Assembly: GCF_028898945.1 (NCBI RefSeq)
Contig: NZ_CP118607.1
Location: forward strand, 1,054,001 to 1,118,000
Direction: 5' to 3'
Source: Pseudomonas sp. PSKL.D1
Lineage (GTDB): Bacteria; Pseudomonadota; Gammaproteobacteria; Pseudomonadales; Pseudomonadaceae
DNA: 64,000 bases
A program made the position numbers and the translations under genes. This document shows, piece after piece, positions 17,257 through 27,109 of this stretch. A model generated the notes under the pieces. It was given only the letters and a program-made list of their open reading frames with translations, searched no databases and was not told the origin of the DNA. The first letter of the stretch is position 1. The number at the start of each line of letters is the position of its first letter.

Positions 17257-18321
17257 TCAGTCACCGTCGTTGGCATTGAAGCCCAGCTGAATGTTCAACG
17301 CCTTGGCCAGCTCGCCTTCGTGCAGGCGGTGGACGACGTTGAGGCTGTCGTAGATCTGGTTGAGGGTTTGTTGGCCGGCGTCGTCGGCCAGCAGCTCGCC
17401 CAGGGTCTTCTGGTTGTCGGCCAGCAGTTTGAGGGAGGTAGCGTAGGCGTCGTCGATCTTTTGCGCCAGGGCTTTCTGGTCGCTGCCCAGCAGGCCGCGC
17501 AGGCCCTGATTGTCGACACCAACCCAGACCGTTTGCGCGGCTTTCAGGCTGGCTTCCAGGCTCTTGAGCGAGGAATGGCTGCGCCAGGCTTCGGCCTGCA
17601 GCGGTTGCGGAATGTTCTTGCTCTGGCGGCCCATCGGCGCGCCGAGTTTCTTTTTCAGGGTATCCAGCGCGGTGACCTGGGCACGCAGCACGTCGGCGAT
17701 GGCCTCATGGGAGTCGGCATAGCGCTGGTTGGGGAACTTGGTCATCTGCGACAGCATGCCGTCGGTGCTGTTCCAGCCCTTGAGGATCTCTTCCGCCAAG
17801 TTCTTCTGGTGTTCGCCGATGGCCACCAGCAGTGGGCAGTAGCGGGCCTTTTGCTCGGCGGTAGCGACGTCTGGCTTGCTGTCGAACAGGATGTACTCGT
17901 AGGCCGACAGGCCACGCACCACGACGCTGGATTTGCCCAGGCTGGCGGCATCGACCGGCTTGTCGCCATTGACCAGTTGCTCAACCTGGCGGCCGACCAG
18001 GTTTTTCTTGTCGGGCCAGAATTGTACCTGCCAGGCGCGGTTGCCTTCGGCCAGGGGCCCGACCAGTAGCGGTTGCAGCTCGGCCCAGGCTTTTTGCGCG
18101 TTGAGGAAGTCGGCGCGGGCGGTTTCCAGGCTCTGTTTGCCTTCACAGAAGGCCAGGGCGCTGGCGGCCAGCGCGCGGTCGGCTTCGACCCAGCGGCTGT
18201 AGGTGGGCAGGATCACCTGCTTGGCGATGGCGGCGGAGGTCACGGCCTGCGGGTCTTGCGGCGAGCAAGCACCCAGGGCGAGTGCAGCGAGGCTGGTGAA
18301 CAACAGTTTGGGTCGGAACAT
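17257..18321 (-). CDS. Imelysin-family lipoprotein (iron-associated)
   Basis: A 354-aa lipoprotein: the lipobox LGAC puts the acylated Cys at residue 19. The imelysin (M75-like) domain covers most of the rest, with VVRGLSAYEYILFD in place of the GxHxxE motif, so the metal-peptidase-type His is absent here, unlike in the larger paralogue at 20906-22243. Imelysin domains are four-helix periplasmic modules found in iron-uptake loci (IrpA, EfeO-like). It is encoded between the di-haem oxidoreductase (18 bp upstream) and DUF1513 genes. Confidence 0.87.
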   Translation of the reverse strand: MFRPKLLFTSLAALALGACSPQDPQAVTSAAIAKQVILPTYSRWVEADRALAASALAFCEGKQSLETARADFLNAQKAWAELQPLLVGPLAEGNRAWQVQFWPDKKNLVGRQVEQLVNGDKPVDAASLGKSSVVVRGLSAYEYILFDSKPDVATAEQKARYCPLLVAIGEHQKNLAEEILKGWNSTDGMLSQMTKFPNQRYADSHEAIADVLRAQVTALDTLKKKLGAPMGRQSKNIPQPLQAEAWRSHSSLKSLEASLKAAQTVWVGVDNQGLRGLLGSDQKALAQKIDDAYATSLKLLADNQKTLGELLADDAGQQTLNQIYDSLNVVHRLHEGELAKALNIQLGFNANDGD

Positions 18322-18339
18322 GCCCGGCTCCTTGCGCGT

Positions 18340-19767
18340 TTAAAGTGAGTTCAGGAAGGCAAGCAACGCGGCGCGTTGCTCGGCATTGAAGGTCAAAACG
18401 TGATCGCGTGCAGCCTGCGCTTCGCCACCGTGCCAGAGCACGGCTTCGAGCAGGTTGCGGGCGCGGCCGTCGTGCAGGTACTGGGTGTGGCCGCTGACGG
18501 TCTCGGTCAGGCCGATGCCCCACAGCGGTGCGGTGCGCCAGTCCTGGCCGTTGGCGGTGAATTCGGTGCGCTCGTCGGCAAGGCCGGGGCCCATGTCGTG
18601 CAGCAGCAGGTCGGTGTAGGGGCGGATCACCTGGCCGGCCAGTTCAGGCTCGATGCCGGTTTTGGCGGTGGTGAACTGCGGGGTGTGGCAGCCCTGGCAG
18701 CCGGCCTCGAAAAACAGGTTCTTGCCGGCCAGTACCTGCGGGGCGTCCACATCGCGCCGGGCGGGTACGCCCAGGTTGCGGGTGTAGAAGGTCACCAGGC
18801 GCAAAATGTTGTCGCTGACTTCCTTTTCACCATCGGGGCCTTCGCCGTTGGGCGCGGCCAGGCAGGCGGTTTGCGCCGGGGTGCAGTCGTCCTTCGGTTG
18901 CAGGTGGGTGGTGAGCCCCATGTCGCCGATGAAGGCATGCACGTTCTGCTGATTGACGTTGGGTTGCCCGGCTTTCCAGCCAAAGCGGCCCAGCACGGTT
19001 TTGCCCTGGGCATCGTCCCACACTCGGTTGGCACGGCCACGAATGCCATCGCGGTTGCGGTCGTCGGGGTCTTCGTTGGCCAGAATGTCGGCTTCAGGGA
19101 TGGCTTCGAGCAGGCCCAGGCCGATCATGGGCGGGGCAACCCGGGCCGAAAAGCGGGTGTCGGGGTGCATCGGGCCGTAGCCGAGCTGCGTGATTTGCAG
19201 GCTCGGACGACGGAGCTCGACTTGATGGCCGTCGTTGAAGGTGACGGTCTGGTTGTCGTAGGTCACCCGCACCTTGCCCTCGGGCGCTACGCCGGGGATG
19301 GCCATGTCCTGCAACTGGGTGCCATAGACCGGCTCGGGGACTACGCCGATGCGCTCGATTTCCTTGGCCAGGTAAGGCTGATCGGGGATCGACAGGCGCA
19401 CCAGCATCGACACGGCGTTGCTGTCGCCAGGTTCGGGTGGATGGCCGCGGCCATCGCGTACATGGCAGTTCTGGCAGGCGTTGGTGTTGAACAGCGGGCC
19501 CAGGCCGTCACGCGCGGTGGTGGTGGACGGGGCGATCACCCACGGGTTGCGGAAAAAGCTGTTGCCGACGGCGAAGTCCAGCCGCCGCTCGGGTGACAGG
19601 TTGGCCGAAGGCAGGGAAAAGGCACTGCGGTCGCTGCGCTGCACGGTTGCCTGGCCACCAGACAACGCTTCGCCAGGCTCGGCCTGGGTGAAACGCGGGG
19701 CGTCGTCACAGGCTGCGAGGGCGAGGGCCAGCAGCAGAAGAGTGTGTCGGGACAGCGACAAGGACAT
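18340..19767 (-). CDS. Di-haem oxidoreductase, putative thiol oxidoreductase lipoprotein
   Basis: A 475-aa periplasmic c-type cytochrome of the di-haem oxidoreductase family (relatives of cytochrome c peroxidase). The lipobox is LAAC, with Cys at residue 20. Two haem-binding CXXCH motifs are visible: CQNCH (98-102) and CQGCH (about 355-359). The C-terminal APLWGIGLTETVSGHTQYLHDGRA block is family-typical. It probably transfers electrons, perhaps for iron oxidation or reduction linked to the imelysin partners; this is inferred from context only. I start at ATG 19767, since the codon before is TTG. First gene of a three-gene unit with imelysin and DUF1513. Confidence 0.88.
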   Translation of the reverse strand: MSLSLSRHTLLLLALALAACDDAPRFTQAEPGEALSGGQATVQRSDRSAFSLPSANLSPERRLDFAVGNSFFRNPWVIAPSTTTARDGLGPLFNTNACQNCHVRDGRGHPPEPGDSNAVSMLVRLSIPDQPYLAKEIERIGVVPEPVYGTQLQDMAIPGVAPEGKVRVTYDNQTVTFNDGHQVELRRPSLQITQLGYGPMHPDTRFSARVAPPMIGLGLLEAIPEADILANEDPDDRNRDGIRGRANRVWDDAQGKTVLGRFGWKAGQPNVNQQNVHAFIGDMGLTTHLQPKDDCTPAQTACLAAPNGEGPDGEKEVSDNILRLVTFYTRNLGVPARRDVDAPQVLAGKNLFFEAGCQGCHTPQFTTAKTGIEPELAGQVIRPYTDLLLHDMGPGLADERTEFTANGQDWRTAPLWGIGLTETVSGHTQYLHDGRARNLLEAVLWHGGEAQAARDHVLTFNAEQRAALLAFLNSL

Positions 19768-19878
19768 CAAGGATCCTGGGCGTGAGCGTAAAACCGGCGT
19801 GCAAGCTTATCAGGCCCAGGATGATTGAATAAGAGCAATTTGCGTTTGCCAGATGAAATTGACGCGCTTCGTTCTCCC

Positions 19879-20265
19879 TCAAGCCATATAGAGTTTGAAG
19901 TCGCGGTTCACCAGATTGACGATCAGGTTTTTGCTGCCGCCGCCGCGGTTATCCCCAGGCACCTCAATGGTGTCGGTGCTGGTGTAGTCCATGGTGCTAC
20001 CGCTTAGGCATTTGATCGCATCTTTGTGAGCAGGCTCCCAGTAGTCCTGAAACATCCAGATGTTTGTTTCGGCGCGTGGTCCGAGAATGATACGGATGGC
20101 TTTGTAATCTTCAGCCGCTCGACCGATCCACGGGACGGCCAATTGGCCATTCCAGACATGTTGTGCACCAATCGCAAGGCTGTTGCTTCGGTTTTCTCCG
20201 TCGATCAACGTCAGTGTATAGGGGGTGTTGTTAGCAATCGATCTGAGGTATGTCACGCTGGCCAT
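19879..20265 (-). CDS. Hypothetical 128-aa protein of a lower-G+C islet
   Basis: I do not recognise this protein. It has no signal peptide (MASVTYLRSIANNTPYTLTL) and reads as a small all-beta protein: NNTPYTLTLIDGENRSN, QHVWNGQLAVPWIG, TNIWMFQDYWEP, DNRGGGSKNLIVNLVNRDF. A single Cys occurs, in IKCLSG. Base composition differs from the surroundings (31 G+C of 60 at 20041-20100, against 38 of 60 at 19321-19380). It follows the next gene by 20 bp on the same strand, so the two likely form a transcript inserted into the imelysin cluster. It could be a secreted or toxin-associated module, but nothing proves that. Confidence 0.6.
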   Translation of the reverse strand: MASVTYLRSIANNTPYTLTLIDGENRSNSLAIGAQHVWNGQLAVPWIGRAAEDYKAIRIILGPRAETNIWMFQDYWEPAHKDAIKCLSGSTMDYTSTDTIEVPGDNRGGGSKNLIVNLVNRDFKLYMA

Positions 20266-20285
20266 TGATTTGTCCTTCTCTGGTT

Positions 20286-20837
20286 TTAGTGAGCGGGGCG
20301 CGGTAGGGGAGGGGGAGGTGCGCGATAAACGTAGGCCGCCAGCAATGTGATTTCGTTGAATGGCGGCTCCAGTTCTTCAGGAGAAAAACGTCCTTCAAGG
20401 TGCAAGCCATGGTCAAAAGCGACTGACTCGAACAGGCGGCGATGGCGTTCGTTCGGGTCGTACAGGTAGACTTTTCCCGAGTGGCCAAGCACTCGGCACA
20501 TTTCCTGTGCCACTTCTTGGGTAATGGGAGCTCCCATCAGCGTTATATGCATCACCGAGCGGTCATCCAGAGGAAAGCGCGGCGCGTCATACTCGTAGAC
20601 GGGGAAAAGATGCGGGATGGGATTGCCAGTGAAGGGGCCGTTGGAGATTTGCTGGTCGAATTTGTTGAGGTTGTAGGCGTGGGTGAATCCGGTGACGATT
20701 TTTTTTCCGCCAGCCGAGTCGACTATTCGCCCTTCTCCCCACACGTCTAGAATCTGGAACATGTTGACGCCCGTGATTGCAGTAACGACAGGCAACCACG
20801 ATGCAGCAGGGACCTGCGTCAGAGCAGAGGGAAACAC
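20286..20837 (-). CDS. Hypothetical protein with weak methyltransferase-like pattern
   Basis: An uncharacterised protein of up to 183 aa. The start is uncertain: GTG at 20837 or ATG at 20762, neither with a strong ribosome-binding site. From the ATG it begins MFQILDVWGEGRIVD, loosely like SAM motif I. Later YEYDAPRFPLDDRSV and AQEMCRVLGHSGKVYLYDP resemble the motif II-IV and RVLxPGG regions of class I methyltransferases, but the spacing is short. It could be a divergent methyltransferase or the C-terminal remnant of a larger protein. It ends in a proline-rich tail (APPPPLPRP). Lower G+C than its neighbours; upstream partner of the 128-aa gene. Confidence 0.55.
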   Translation of the reverse strand: MFPSALTQVPAASWLPVVTAITGVNMFQILDVWGEGRIVDSAGGKKIVTGFTHAYNLNKFDQQISNGPFTGNPIPHLFPVYEYDAPRFPLDDRSVMHITLMGAPITQEVAQEMCRVLGHSGKVYLYDPNERHRRLFESVAFDHGLHLEGRFSPEELEPPFNEITLLAAYVYRAPPPPLPRPAH

Positions 20838-20853
20838 AGCCGCGCTTCAGAGA

Positions 20854-20883
20854 CAAAAACGCCCGGCACTAGACCGGGCGTTG
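20854..20883 (-). terminator. Rho-independent terminator of the larger imelysin gene
   Basis: On the minus strand AACGCCCGG and CCGGGCGTT form a 9-bp stem around a 7-nt loop, followed by TTTTT. It lies 23 bp after the imelysin stop and separates that gene from the islet. Confidence 0.85.
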
Positions 20884-20905
20884 GATGGAACGCGTCAAAA
20901 CAGCA

Positions 20906-22243
<1,338 letters not shown>

Positions 22244-22319
22244 TATTGGTTTTCCTGCGTCGTGTGGTTGGACCAAGGGTTCAAGCCGTGCGCCGTGGCA
22301 CGCGAAACCGCAACATCAT

Positions 22320-22338
22320 GCGAAAGATTTGCATTTGC
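22320..22338 (-). promoter_or_regulatory. Candidate Fur box upstream of imelysin gene
   Basis: On the minus strand GCAAATGCAAATCTTTCGC matches the 19-bp Fur consensus GATAATGATAATCATTATC at 12 positions. It contains the near-palindrome ATGCAAA-TCT-TTCGCAT. Iron control of imelysin genes is expected from the family; binding here is inferred. Confidence 0.4.
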
Positions 22339-22398
22339 TGTAAAGAGCTGTGCGCACAATTCATGTCAATGAGCGTCATGGACTGTAACGGGCAAGGG

Positions 22399-24450
22399 TT
22401 ACAGCGCTGAAACCTGATTGCGCTGGGCCTGCTTGAGGAAACTGGTCAGCTCGCGCGCCGACAGCGGCTTGCTGTAGTGGTAGCCCTGACCTTCGTGGCA
22501 GCCCTGGGCAATGATGTAGGTTTCCTGCTCGGCGGTTTCCACGCCCTCGGCGATCACCTGCATCCCCAGGCTCTTGCCCAGCTGGATGATGGCGCGAACG
22601 ATGGTGGCGTCGTCGTCATCGTCGAGCAGATCTTGCACGAAGCTCTTGTCGATCTTGATCTTGTCCAGCGGCAGCGACTTCAGGTAGCTGAGCGAGGAAT
22701 AGCCGGTGCCAAAGTCGTCAATGGCAATCATTGCCCCCGAGCGGCGCAGGCTCAGCAGGTGCTGGGCAGCGGTGCTGATGTCTTCCATCAGGCCGGTTTC
22801 GGTCACTTCCAGCTCCAGGCTGCGTGGCGGCAGCCGGTAGGCTTGCAGCAGGTTGTTGACTACGCGCGGCAGTTCGTTGTGGTGCAACTGCACGGTGGAC
22901 AGGTTGACCGCCATGCGCAGCTCGCTGAAGCCCAGGTCGTGCCACTCGCGCAGTTGCTTGCAGGCCTGGTCGAGCACCCATTCGCCGATGGTGATGATGT
23001 TGCCGTTCTGCTCGGCAAGCGGGATGAACTGGTCGGGCGGGACCATGCCCAGCTCCGGGTGCTGCCAGCGCAGCAGGGCTTCGACACCGACCACGCGGTG
23101 GTCGCGGTAGCTGATCTGGGGCTGATACACCAGGTACAGCTGGTTGCGTGGCAGGGCCTCGCGCAGGTCTTTTTCCAGCTCACGTCGGCGGCGCATCTCG
23201 CTGTCGACGCTGGCGATGTAAAACTGATAGCGGTTGCGCGAGCGTGCTTTGGCCAGGGTCATGGTCTGTTCGGCCTTTTGCAGCAGTTTTTCCGTGCTGT
23301 CGCCGTCTTCGGGGAACAGGGTGATGCCGATGGTGGCACGCAGGCGGATTTGCTGGTGATCCAGGCCGAATGGCACTTCAAGGTCGTCGAGGATGCTTTG
23401 CGCCAGCTCGGCCGCTTCGTAAGGCTGCTCGATGTTGGCCTGCACCAGGGCGAACTGGTCGCCCCCCAGGCGGGCCAAGGCGCCCAGGCGGCCACTATGG
23501 GCGCGCAGGCGGTCGGCCAGGGCCAGCAGCAGTTGGTCACCCACCTGATAACTGAATTGCTCGTTGATGCCCTTGAAGTCATCCAGGCCCACGCACAGCA
23601 CGGCCACACGATGCTGCAGGCGGCCGCCGTCGGTGAGGATCTTGTCCAGCTGCGTCTGCAACTGTTGGCGGTTGGGCAGCCCGGTGAGGAAGTCGTATTG
23701 AGCCATGCGTTGCAGGCTGTTTTCAGCCTCATGACGCAGGTGTGTGTTGCGTTCGATAGACGCCAGCAACTGGTTGGCGGTGTTGACCCAGATACCCAAC
23801 TCGTTCTTTTCGTGGCCTTTGAGCAGCGGGATCTGGTGCTGGCTGGGGCGGTCGGGGTTGATCTGGGTGAGGTGTTCGATGATTTTCGACAGCGGTTTGG
23901 TCAACAGCCAGTGATAGACCAGGTACAACACCAGGCCCATCGCCAGCGCCCGCAGCACGCCGGAGATGAAGATGATGATGGCGTTGATCAGGAAATCTTC
24001 ACCGTAGGAGGCGGTGTCGAGGGTGATGCTCAGGTCGCCGTAGTACTCGCTGTAGGGGCCGCGGCCGACCAGTTGGGTGGTGTAGGTGCGTTCCTGGCCC
24101 AGAAACAGGTCGGTGAGCCAGCGCATGGACATGTCGCGCAGCGGCCGGGATTTTTCCGCCAGCATGGTTTCGTTGGGGTGGCCAATGGACGCCATGCGTA
24201 CCGATTCGTCCTGGAACAGGCCTTCCATCACCTGCATGCCCATTTCCCGGTCAAGGCTGTAAACCGCCTGGGTGGACGGGTCGCGGAACATGTCGAGGAT
24301 GCGCTGGGCGTCATTGGTGACGGCCTGGCGGGTCTTGTAGGTGTCGTAGACGATTTGCGCGCAACTGAGGACGACGCCAACTGCCAGCGCCGAAAGCAGG
24401 ACGACCCTGAGCAACTTGACCGATAAGCTGTTCCGCAATTCCAGCTTCAA
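22399..24450 (-). CDS. bifA: BifA-type c-di-GMP phosphodiesterase (degenerate GGDEF + EAL)
   Basis: A 683-aa inner-membrane enzyme that hydrolyses c-di-GMP and so favours motility and biofilm dispersal. TM1 is about 9-33, a periplasmic region runs 34-155, TM2 about 156-180, then a HAMP-like linker, a GGDEF domain whose active site reads GGDQF (329-333) and is expected to lack cyclase activity, and an EAL domain with EALLRW (457-462) and the downstream DDFGTGYSSLSYLKSLPLDKIKID-type core. The GGDQF variant, length and position next to sodB match BifA of P. aeruginosa and P. putida. Monocistronic. Confidence 0.92.
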   Translation of the reverse strand: MKLELRNSLSVKLLRVVLLSALAVGVVLSCAQIVYDTYKTRQAVTNDAQRILDMFRDPSTQAVYSLDREMGMQVMEGLFQDESVRMASIGHPNETMLAEKSRPLRDMSMRWLTDLFLGQERTYTTQLVGRGPYSEYYGDLSITLDTASYGEDFLINAIIIFISGVLRALAMGLVLYLVYHWLLTKPLSKIIEHLTQINPDRPSQHQIPLLKGHEKNELGIWVNTANQLLASIERNTHLRHEAENSLQRMAQYDFLTGLPNRQQLQTQLDKILTDGGRLQHRVAVLCVGLDDFKGINEQFSYQVGDQLLLALADRLRAHSGRLGALARLGGDQFALVQANIEQPYEAAELAQSILDDLEVPFGLDHQQIRLRATIGITLFPEDGDSTEKLLQKAEQTMTLAKARSRNRYQFYIASVDSEMRRRRELEKDLREALPRNQLYLVYQPQISYRDHRVVGVEALLRWQHPELGMVPPDQFIPLAEQNGNIITIGEWVLDQACKQLREWHDLGFSELRMAVNLSTVQLHHNELPRVVNNLLQAYRLPPRSLELEVTETGLMEDISTAAQHLLSLRRSGAMIAIDDFGTGYSSLSYLKSLPLDKIKIDKSFVQDLLDDDDDATIVRAIIQLGKSLGMQVIAEGVETAEQETYIIAQGCHEGQGYHYSKPLSARELTSFLKQAQRNQVSAL

Positions 24451-24641
24451 ATGGGGTTTCCTTAATCCATGCGCATGGCATCATCTTGCCATTAACGTTG
24501 GCAATACACTATCGGCCAATGGGGCTGCCCTGAGCAGTGTATCGGTTGCCTGACCTTGCAACTTGAGTGCGCTACAGCAAACTTCCAGACGTTTGATGTT
24601 AGCGCGGTATGCGGGGGGAGCAAGGGGTAGATGTGCGGGCA

Positions 24642-24674
24642 CAAAAAAACCCGGCACAAGGCCGGGCTTTTGTT
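24642..24674 (-). terminator. Rho-independent terminator of sodB
   Basis: On the minus strand GCCCGGC and GCCGGGT form a stem around CTTGT, followed by TTTTTT. Confidence 0.85.
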
Positions 24675-24688
24675 CAAGGCTGAATTAA

Positions 24689-25285
24689 TCAGGCCTTGAA
24701 GGTTTTGCCTTCGAACTGCTCGGCAACGAAGGCCCAGTTGACCAGGTTCCAGAACGCCTCGACGTACTTCGGACGCAGGTTGCGGTAGTCGATGTAGTAG
24801 GCGTGCTCCCACACGTCGCAGGTCAGCAGCGGGGTGTCGCCGCTGGTCAGCGGGCAGCCGGCGCCGATGGTGCTGGCCAGGGCCAGGGAACCGTCAGCTT
24901 TCTTCACCAGCCAGCCCCAGCCGGAACCGAAGGTGCCAACCGAAGTCTTGGTGAACTCTTCCTTGAACTTGTCGAAGGAACCGAAAGCGGTGTTGATGGC
25001 CTCAGCCAGGGCACCGGTAGGCTGGCCGCCGGCGTTAGGCGCCAGGCAGTTCCAGTAGAAGGTGTGGTTCCAGACCTGGGCGGCGTTGTTGAAGATGCCA
25101 CCCGAAGAGCTCTTGACGATCTCTTCCAGGGTCTTGCCTTCGAATTCGGTACCTGGGACCAGGTTGTTCAGGTTCACGACATAGGTGTTGTGGTGCTTGT
25201 CGTGGTGAAACTCCAGGGTTTCCTTGGAGATGTGCGGCTGCAGGGCATCGTGGGCGTACGGCAGCGGCGGCAATTCAAAAGCCAT
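24689..25285 (-). CDS. sodB: Iron superoxide dismutase
   Basis: A 198-aa cytoplasmic enzyme converting superoxide to hydrogen peroxide and oxygen. The four metal ligands are visible: H27 (EFHHDKHH), H74 (WNHTFYWN), D157 and H161 ([12 protein letters not shown]). The SAASVW-type and AQVWNH positions and the length fit the Fe form. The start [15 protein letters not shown] is the family N-terminus with an AGGAGAT ribosome-binding site. Its own terminator follows. In pseudomonads sodB responds to iron through Fur and small RNAs; I did not identify such a site here. Confidence 0.97.
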   Translation of the reverse strand: MAFELPPLPYAHDALQPHISKETLEFHHDKHHNTYVVNLNNLVPGTEFEGKTLEEIVKSSSGGIFNNAAQVWNHTFYWNCLAPNAGGQPTGALAEAINTAFGSFDKFKEEFTKTSVGTFGSGWGWLVKKADGSLALASTIGAGCPLTSGDTPLLTCDVWEHAYYIDYRNLRPKYVEAFWNLVNWAFVAEQFEGKTFKA

Positions 25286-25477
25286 GGTGTATCTCCTGAT
25301 TCAGGTCTAGTTCGCGGTTTGCGCAGGGCCGATCACGGGCGGCCCTCTGAGCGTCGGCGAGTTTGTACTCTTTGCGACGCAAGGGCTGGATCATAGCACC
25401 AGCCCCTGCGTATAACCACGCAACAAACATAGGGAATAGAGGTTCCAGAGGGCTTTGCCAGGGCCGACAGAAGGTCG

Positions 25478-26077
25478 TCAATTGAAAATCAATTGGGCCG
25501 CCACCGCGAACATCATCACCGCCACCATCAGGTCGAGCATTCGCCATGTAGCCGGACGTGCAAGCCAGGGCGCCAGCCACGCGGCACCGATCGCCAAGGT
25601 CGAAAACCACACCAGCGATGCGCTGGCGGCACCGGCCACGTAGGCCCCCGGCATGGTCTGCTGGGCGCCGAGCGAGCCGATCAGCAGCACGGTGTCCAGA
25701 TACACATGCGGGTTGAGCAAGGTCACCGCCAAGGCGCTAAGCAATACCGCCCGCCGTGAGCGCGTGCCCTGGCCTTCCTGATGCTGCAGGCTCTGCTTTG
25801 AGCAGGCGCTGCGCAGCGCCTTGGCGCCGTACCAGATCAGGAACACCGCGCCACCCCAGCGCGCAATGGCCAGCAAGGTCGGGTTGTGCGCCAGCACCGT
25901 GGCCAGGCCGAACACGCCGGCGGCAACCAGAATGGCATCGCAGACAATGCACAGCGCAGCCACGGGCAGGTGATGTTCACGGCGCAGGCTTTGCGCCAGG
26001 ACGAAGGCGTTTTGCGCGCCGATGGCCATGATCAGGCCGAAGGCGACCAGCATGCCGTTCAGATAGCTTTGCCACAT
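25478..26077 (-). CDS. LysE/ArgO-family basic amino acid exporter
   Basis: A 199-aa inner-membrane exporter of the LysE superfamily with about five to six hydrophobic segments. The N-terminal FGLIMAIGAQNAFVLAQ and the conserved LLNPHVYLDTVLLIG are diagnostic for the LysE/ArgO branch (L-arginine or L-lysine export). The open frame continues upstream to 26275 through the divergent argP gene, so ATG 26077 (MWQSYLNGML) is used. It is divergent from the argP-like regulator with 95 bp between starts, the classic arrangement in which ArgP/LysG activates the exporter when basic amino acids are abundant. Confidence 0.92.
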   Translation of the reverse strand: MWQSYLNGMLVAFGLIMAIGAQNAFVLAQSLRREHHLPVAALCIVCDAILVAAGVFGLATVLAHNPTLLAIARWGGAVFLIWYGAKALRSACSKQSLQHQEGQGTRSRRAVLLSALAVTLLNPHVYLDTVLLIGSLGAQQTMPGAYVAGAASASLVWFSTLAIGAAWLAPWLARPATWRMLDLMVAVMMFAVAAQLIFN

Positions 26078-26172
26078 GGCGGGGTACTCGGTGAACCAAA
26101 GATGCTGGCCACTTTCCGGTGTCTCGCTGTATAAGAAAAACCAATATCGCTGATCGCTCATTAGGAAAATCG

Positions 26173-27063
26173 ATGTTCGACTACAAACTGCTGGCAGCCC
26201 TCGCGGCGGTGATCGAGCAGGGTGGCTTCGAGCGTGCAGCGCAGGTGCTGGGGCTGTCGCAGTCTGCCATTTCACAGCGCATCAAATTGCTGGAGGCGCG
26301 AGTCGGCCAACCCGTGCTGGTGCGGGCGACGCCGCCGAGCCCCACCGAAGTCGGGCGGCAGTTGCTCAACCATGTACAGCAGGTGCGCCTGCTGGAGCGC
26401 GACCTGCAGCGCCAGGTGCCGGCGCTTGACGAGGAAGGCCTGCCGGAGCGCCTGCGCATCGCCCTCAATGCCGACAGCCTGGCGACCTGGTGGGCGGGTG
26501 CGGTGGGGGCTTTCTGTGCTGAGCATCAATTGCTCACGGACTTGGTGGTGGAAGACCAGGAAGTGGGGCTCAAGCGCATGCGCGCGGGGGAGGTGGCAGC
26601 GTGCCTGTGTGGCAGTGAACGCCCTGTTGCCGGCGCACGCAGCCTGCCGCTGGGGGCCATGCGCTACCGGGCGCTGGCCAGCCCTGCATTCATGGCGCGC
26701 TGCTTCCCCCAAGGGTTCGATGCGCGGCGCCTGGCCCGCACGCCGGCCATCGTGTACGGGCCGGATGATTTCCTGCAGCACCGTTACCTGGCTTCGCTGG
26801 GTATTGAAGGCGGCTTCCTGCACCACCTTTGCCCGTCTTCCGAAGGTTTTCTACGCATGACCGAAGCGGGGCTGGGCTGGGGGCTGGTGCCAGAGTTGCA
26901 GGCCCGCGAACAATTGGTGAGCGGGCAATTGGTGGAAATCTGCGCCGATACTCCCATCGATGTGCCTTTGTACTGGCATCATTGGCGCAACGGCGGGCAC
27001 CTGCTCGCGCAACTGACCGATCACTTGCGGCACACGGCACGGCACTGGCTGGTGCCCTTGTAG
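26173..27063 (+). CDS. argP: ArgP/IciA-type LysR transcriptional regulator
   Basis: A 296-aa LysR-family regulator with an N-terminal winged HTH at about 1-60 (GFERAAQVLGLSQSAISQRIKLLEARVGQ) and a co-inducer domain beyond 90. Sequence and the divergent LysE exporter indicate the ArgP (IciA) group, which senses arginine or lysine. The start MFDYKLLAAL at 26173 follows TAGGAAAA; the frame upstream enters the intergenic promoter. The 95-bp gap should contain its operator for the exporter promoter. Confidence 0.9.
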   Translation: MFDYKLLAALAAVIEQGGFERAAQVLGLSQSAISQRIKLLEARVGQPVLVRATPPSPTEVGRQLLNHVQQVRLLERDLQRQVPALDEEGLPERLRIALNADSLATWWAGAVGAFCAEHQLLTDLVVEDQEVGLKRMRAGEVAACLCGSERPVAGARSLPLGAMRYRALASPAFMARCFPQGFDARRLARTPAIVYGPDDFLQHRYLASLGIEGGFLHHLCPSSEGFLRMTEAGLGWGLVPELQAREQLVSGQLVEICADTPIDVPLYWHHWRNGGHLLAQLTDHLRHTARHWLVPL

Positions 27064-27109
27064 CCGCAGCCAGCGTCAGTTGCATCTGAAATTCTAGGCG
27101 GAGTCTTAC

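Noticed and set aside
19773..19822. Inverted repeat ATCCTGGGC / GCCCAGGAT before the di-haem oxidoreductase gene
   Set aside because: Nine-base arms separated by 32 bp without T-run or spacing typical of an operator; could be chance in G+C-rich DNA.
22477..24426. 649-codon frame antisense to bifA
   Set aside because: No domain is recognisable, and composition is that of an antisense shadow; bifA has full GGDQF and EAL features.
24505..24541. TACACT...AGTGTA inverted repeat upstream of bifA
   Set aside because: Only six bases per arm with a long spacer; not enough to call a regulator site.
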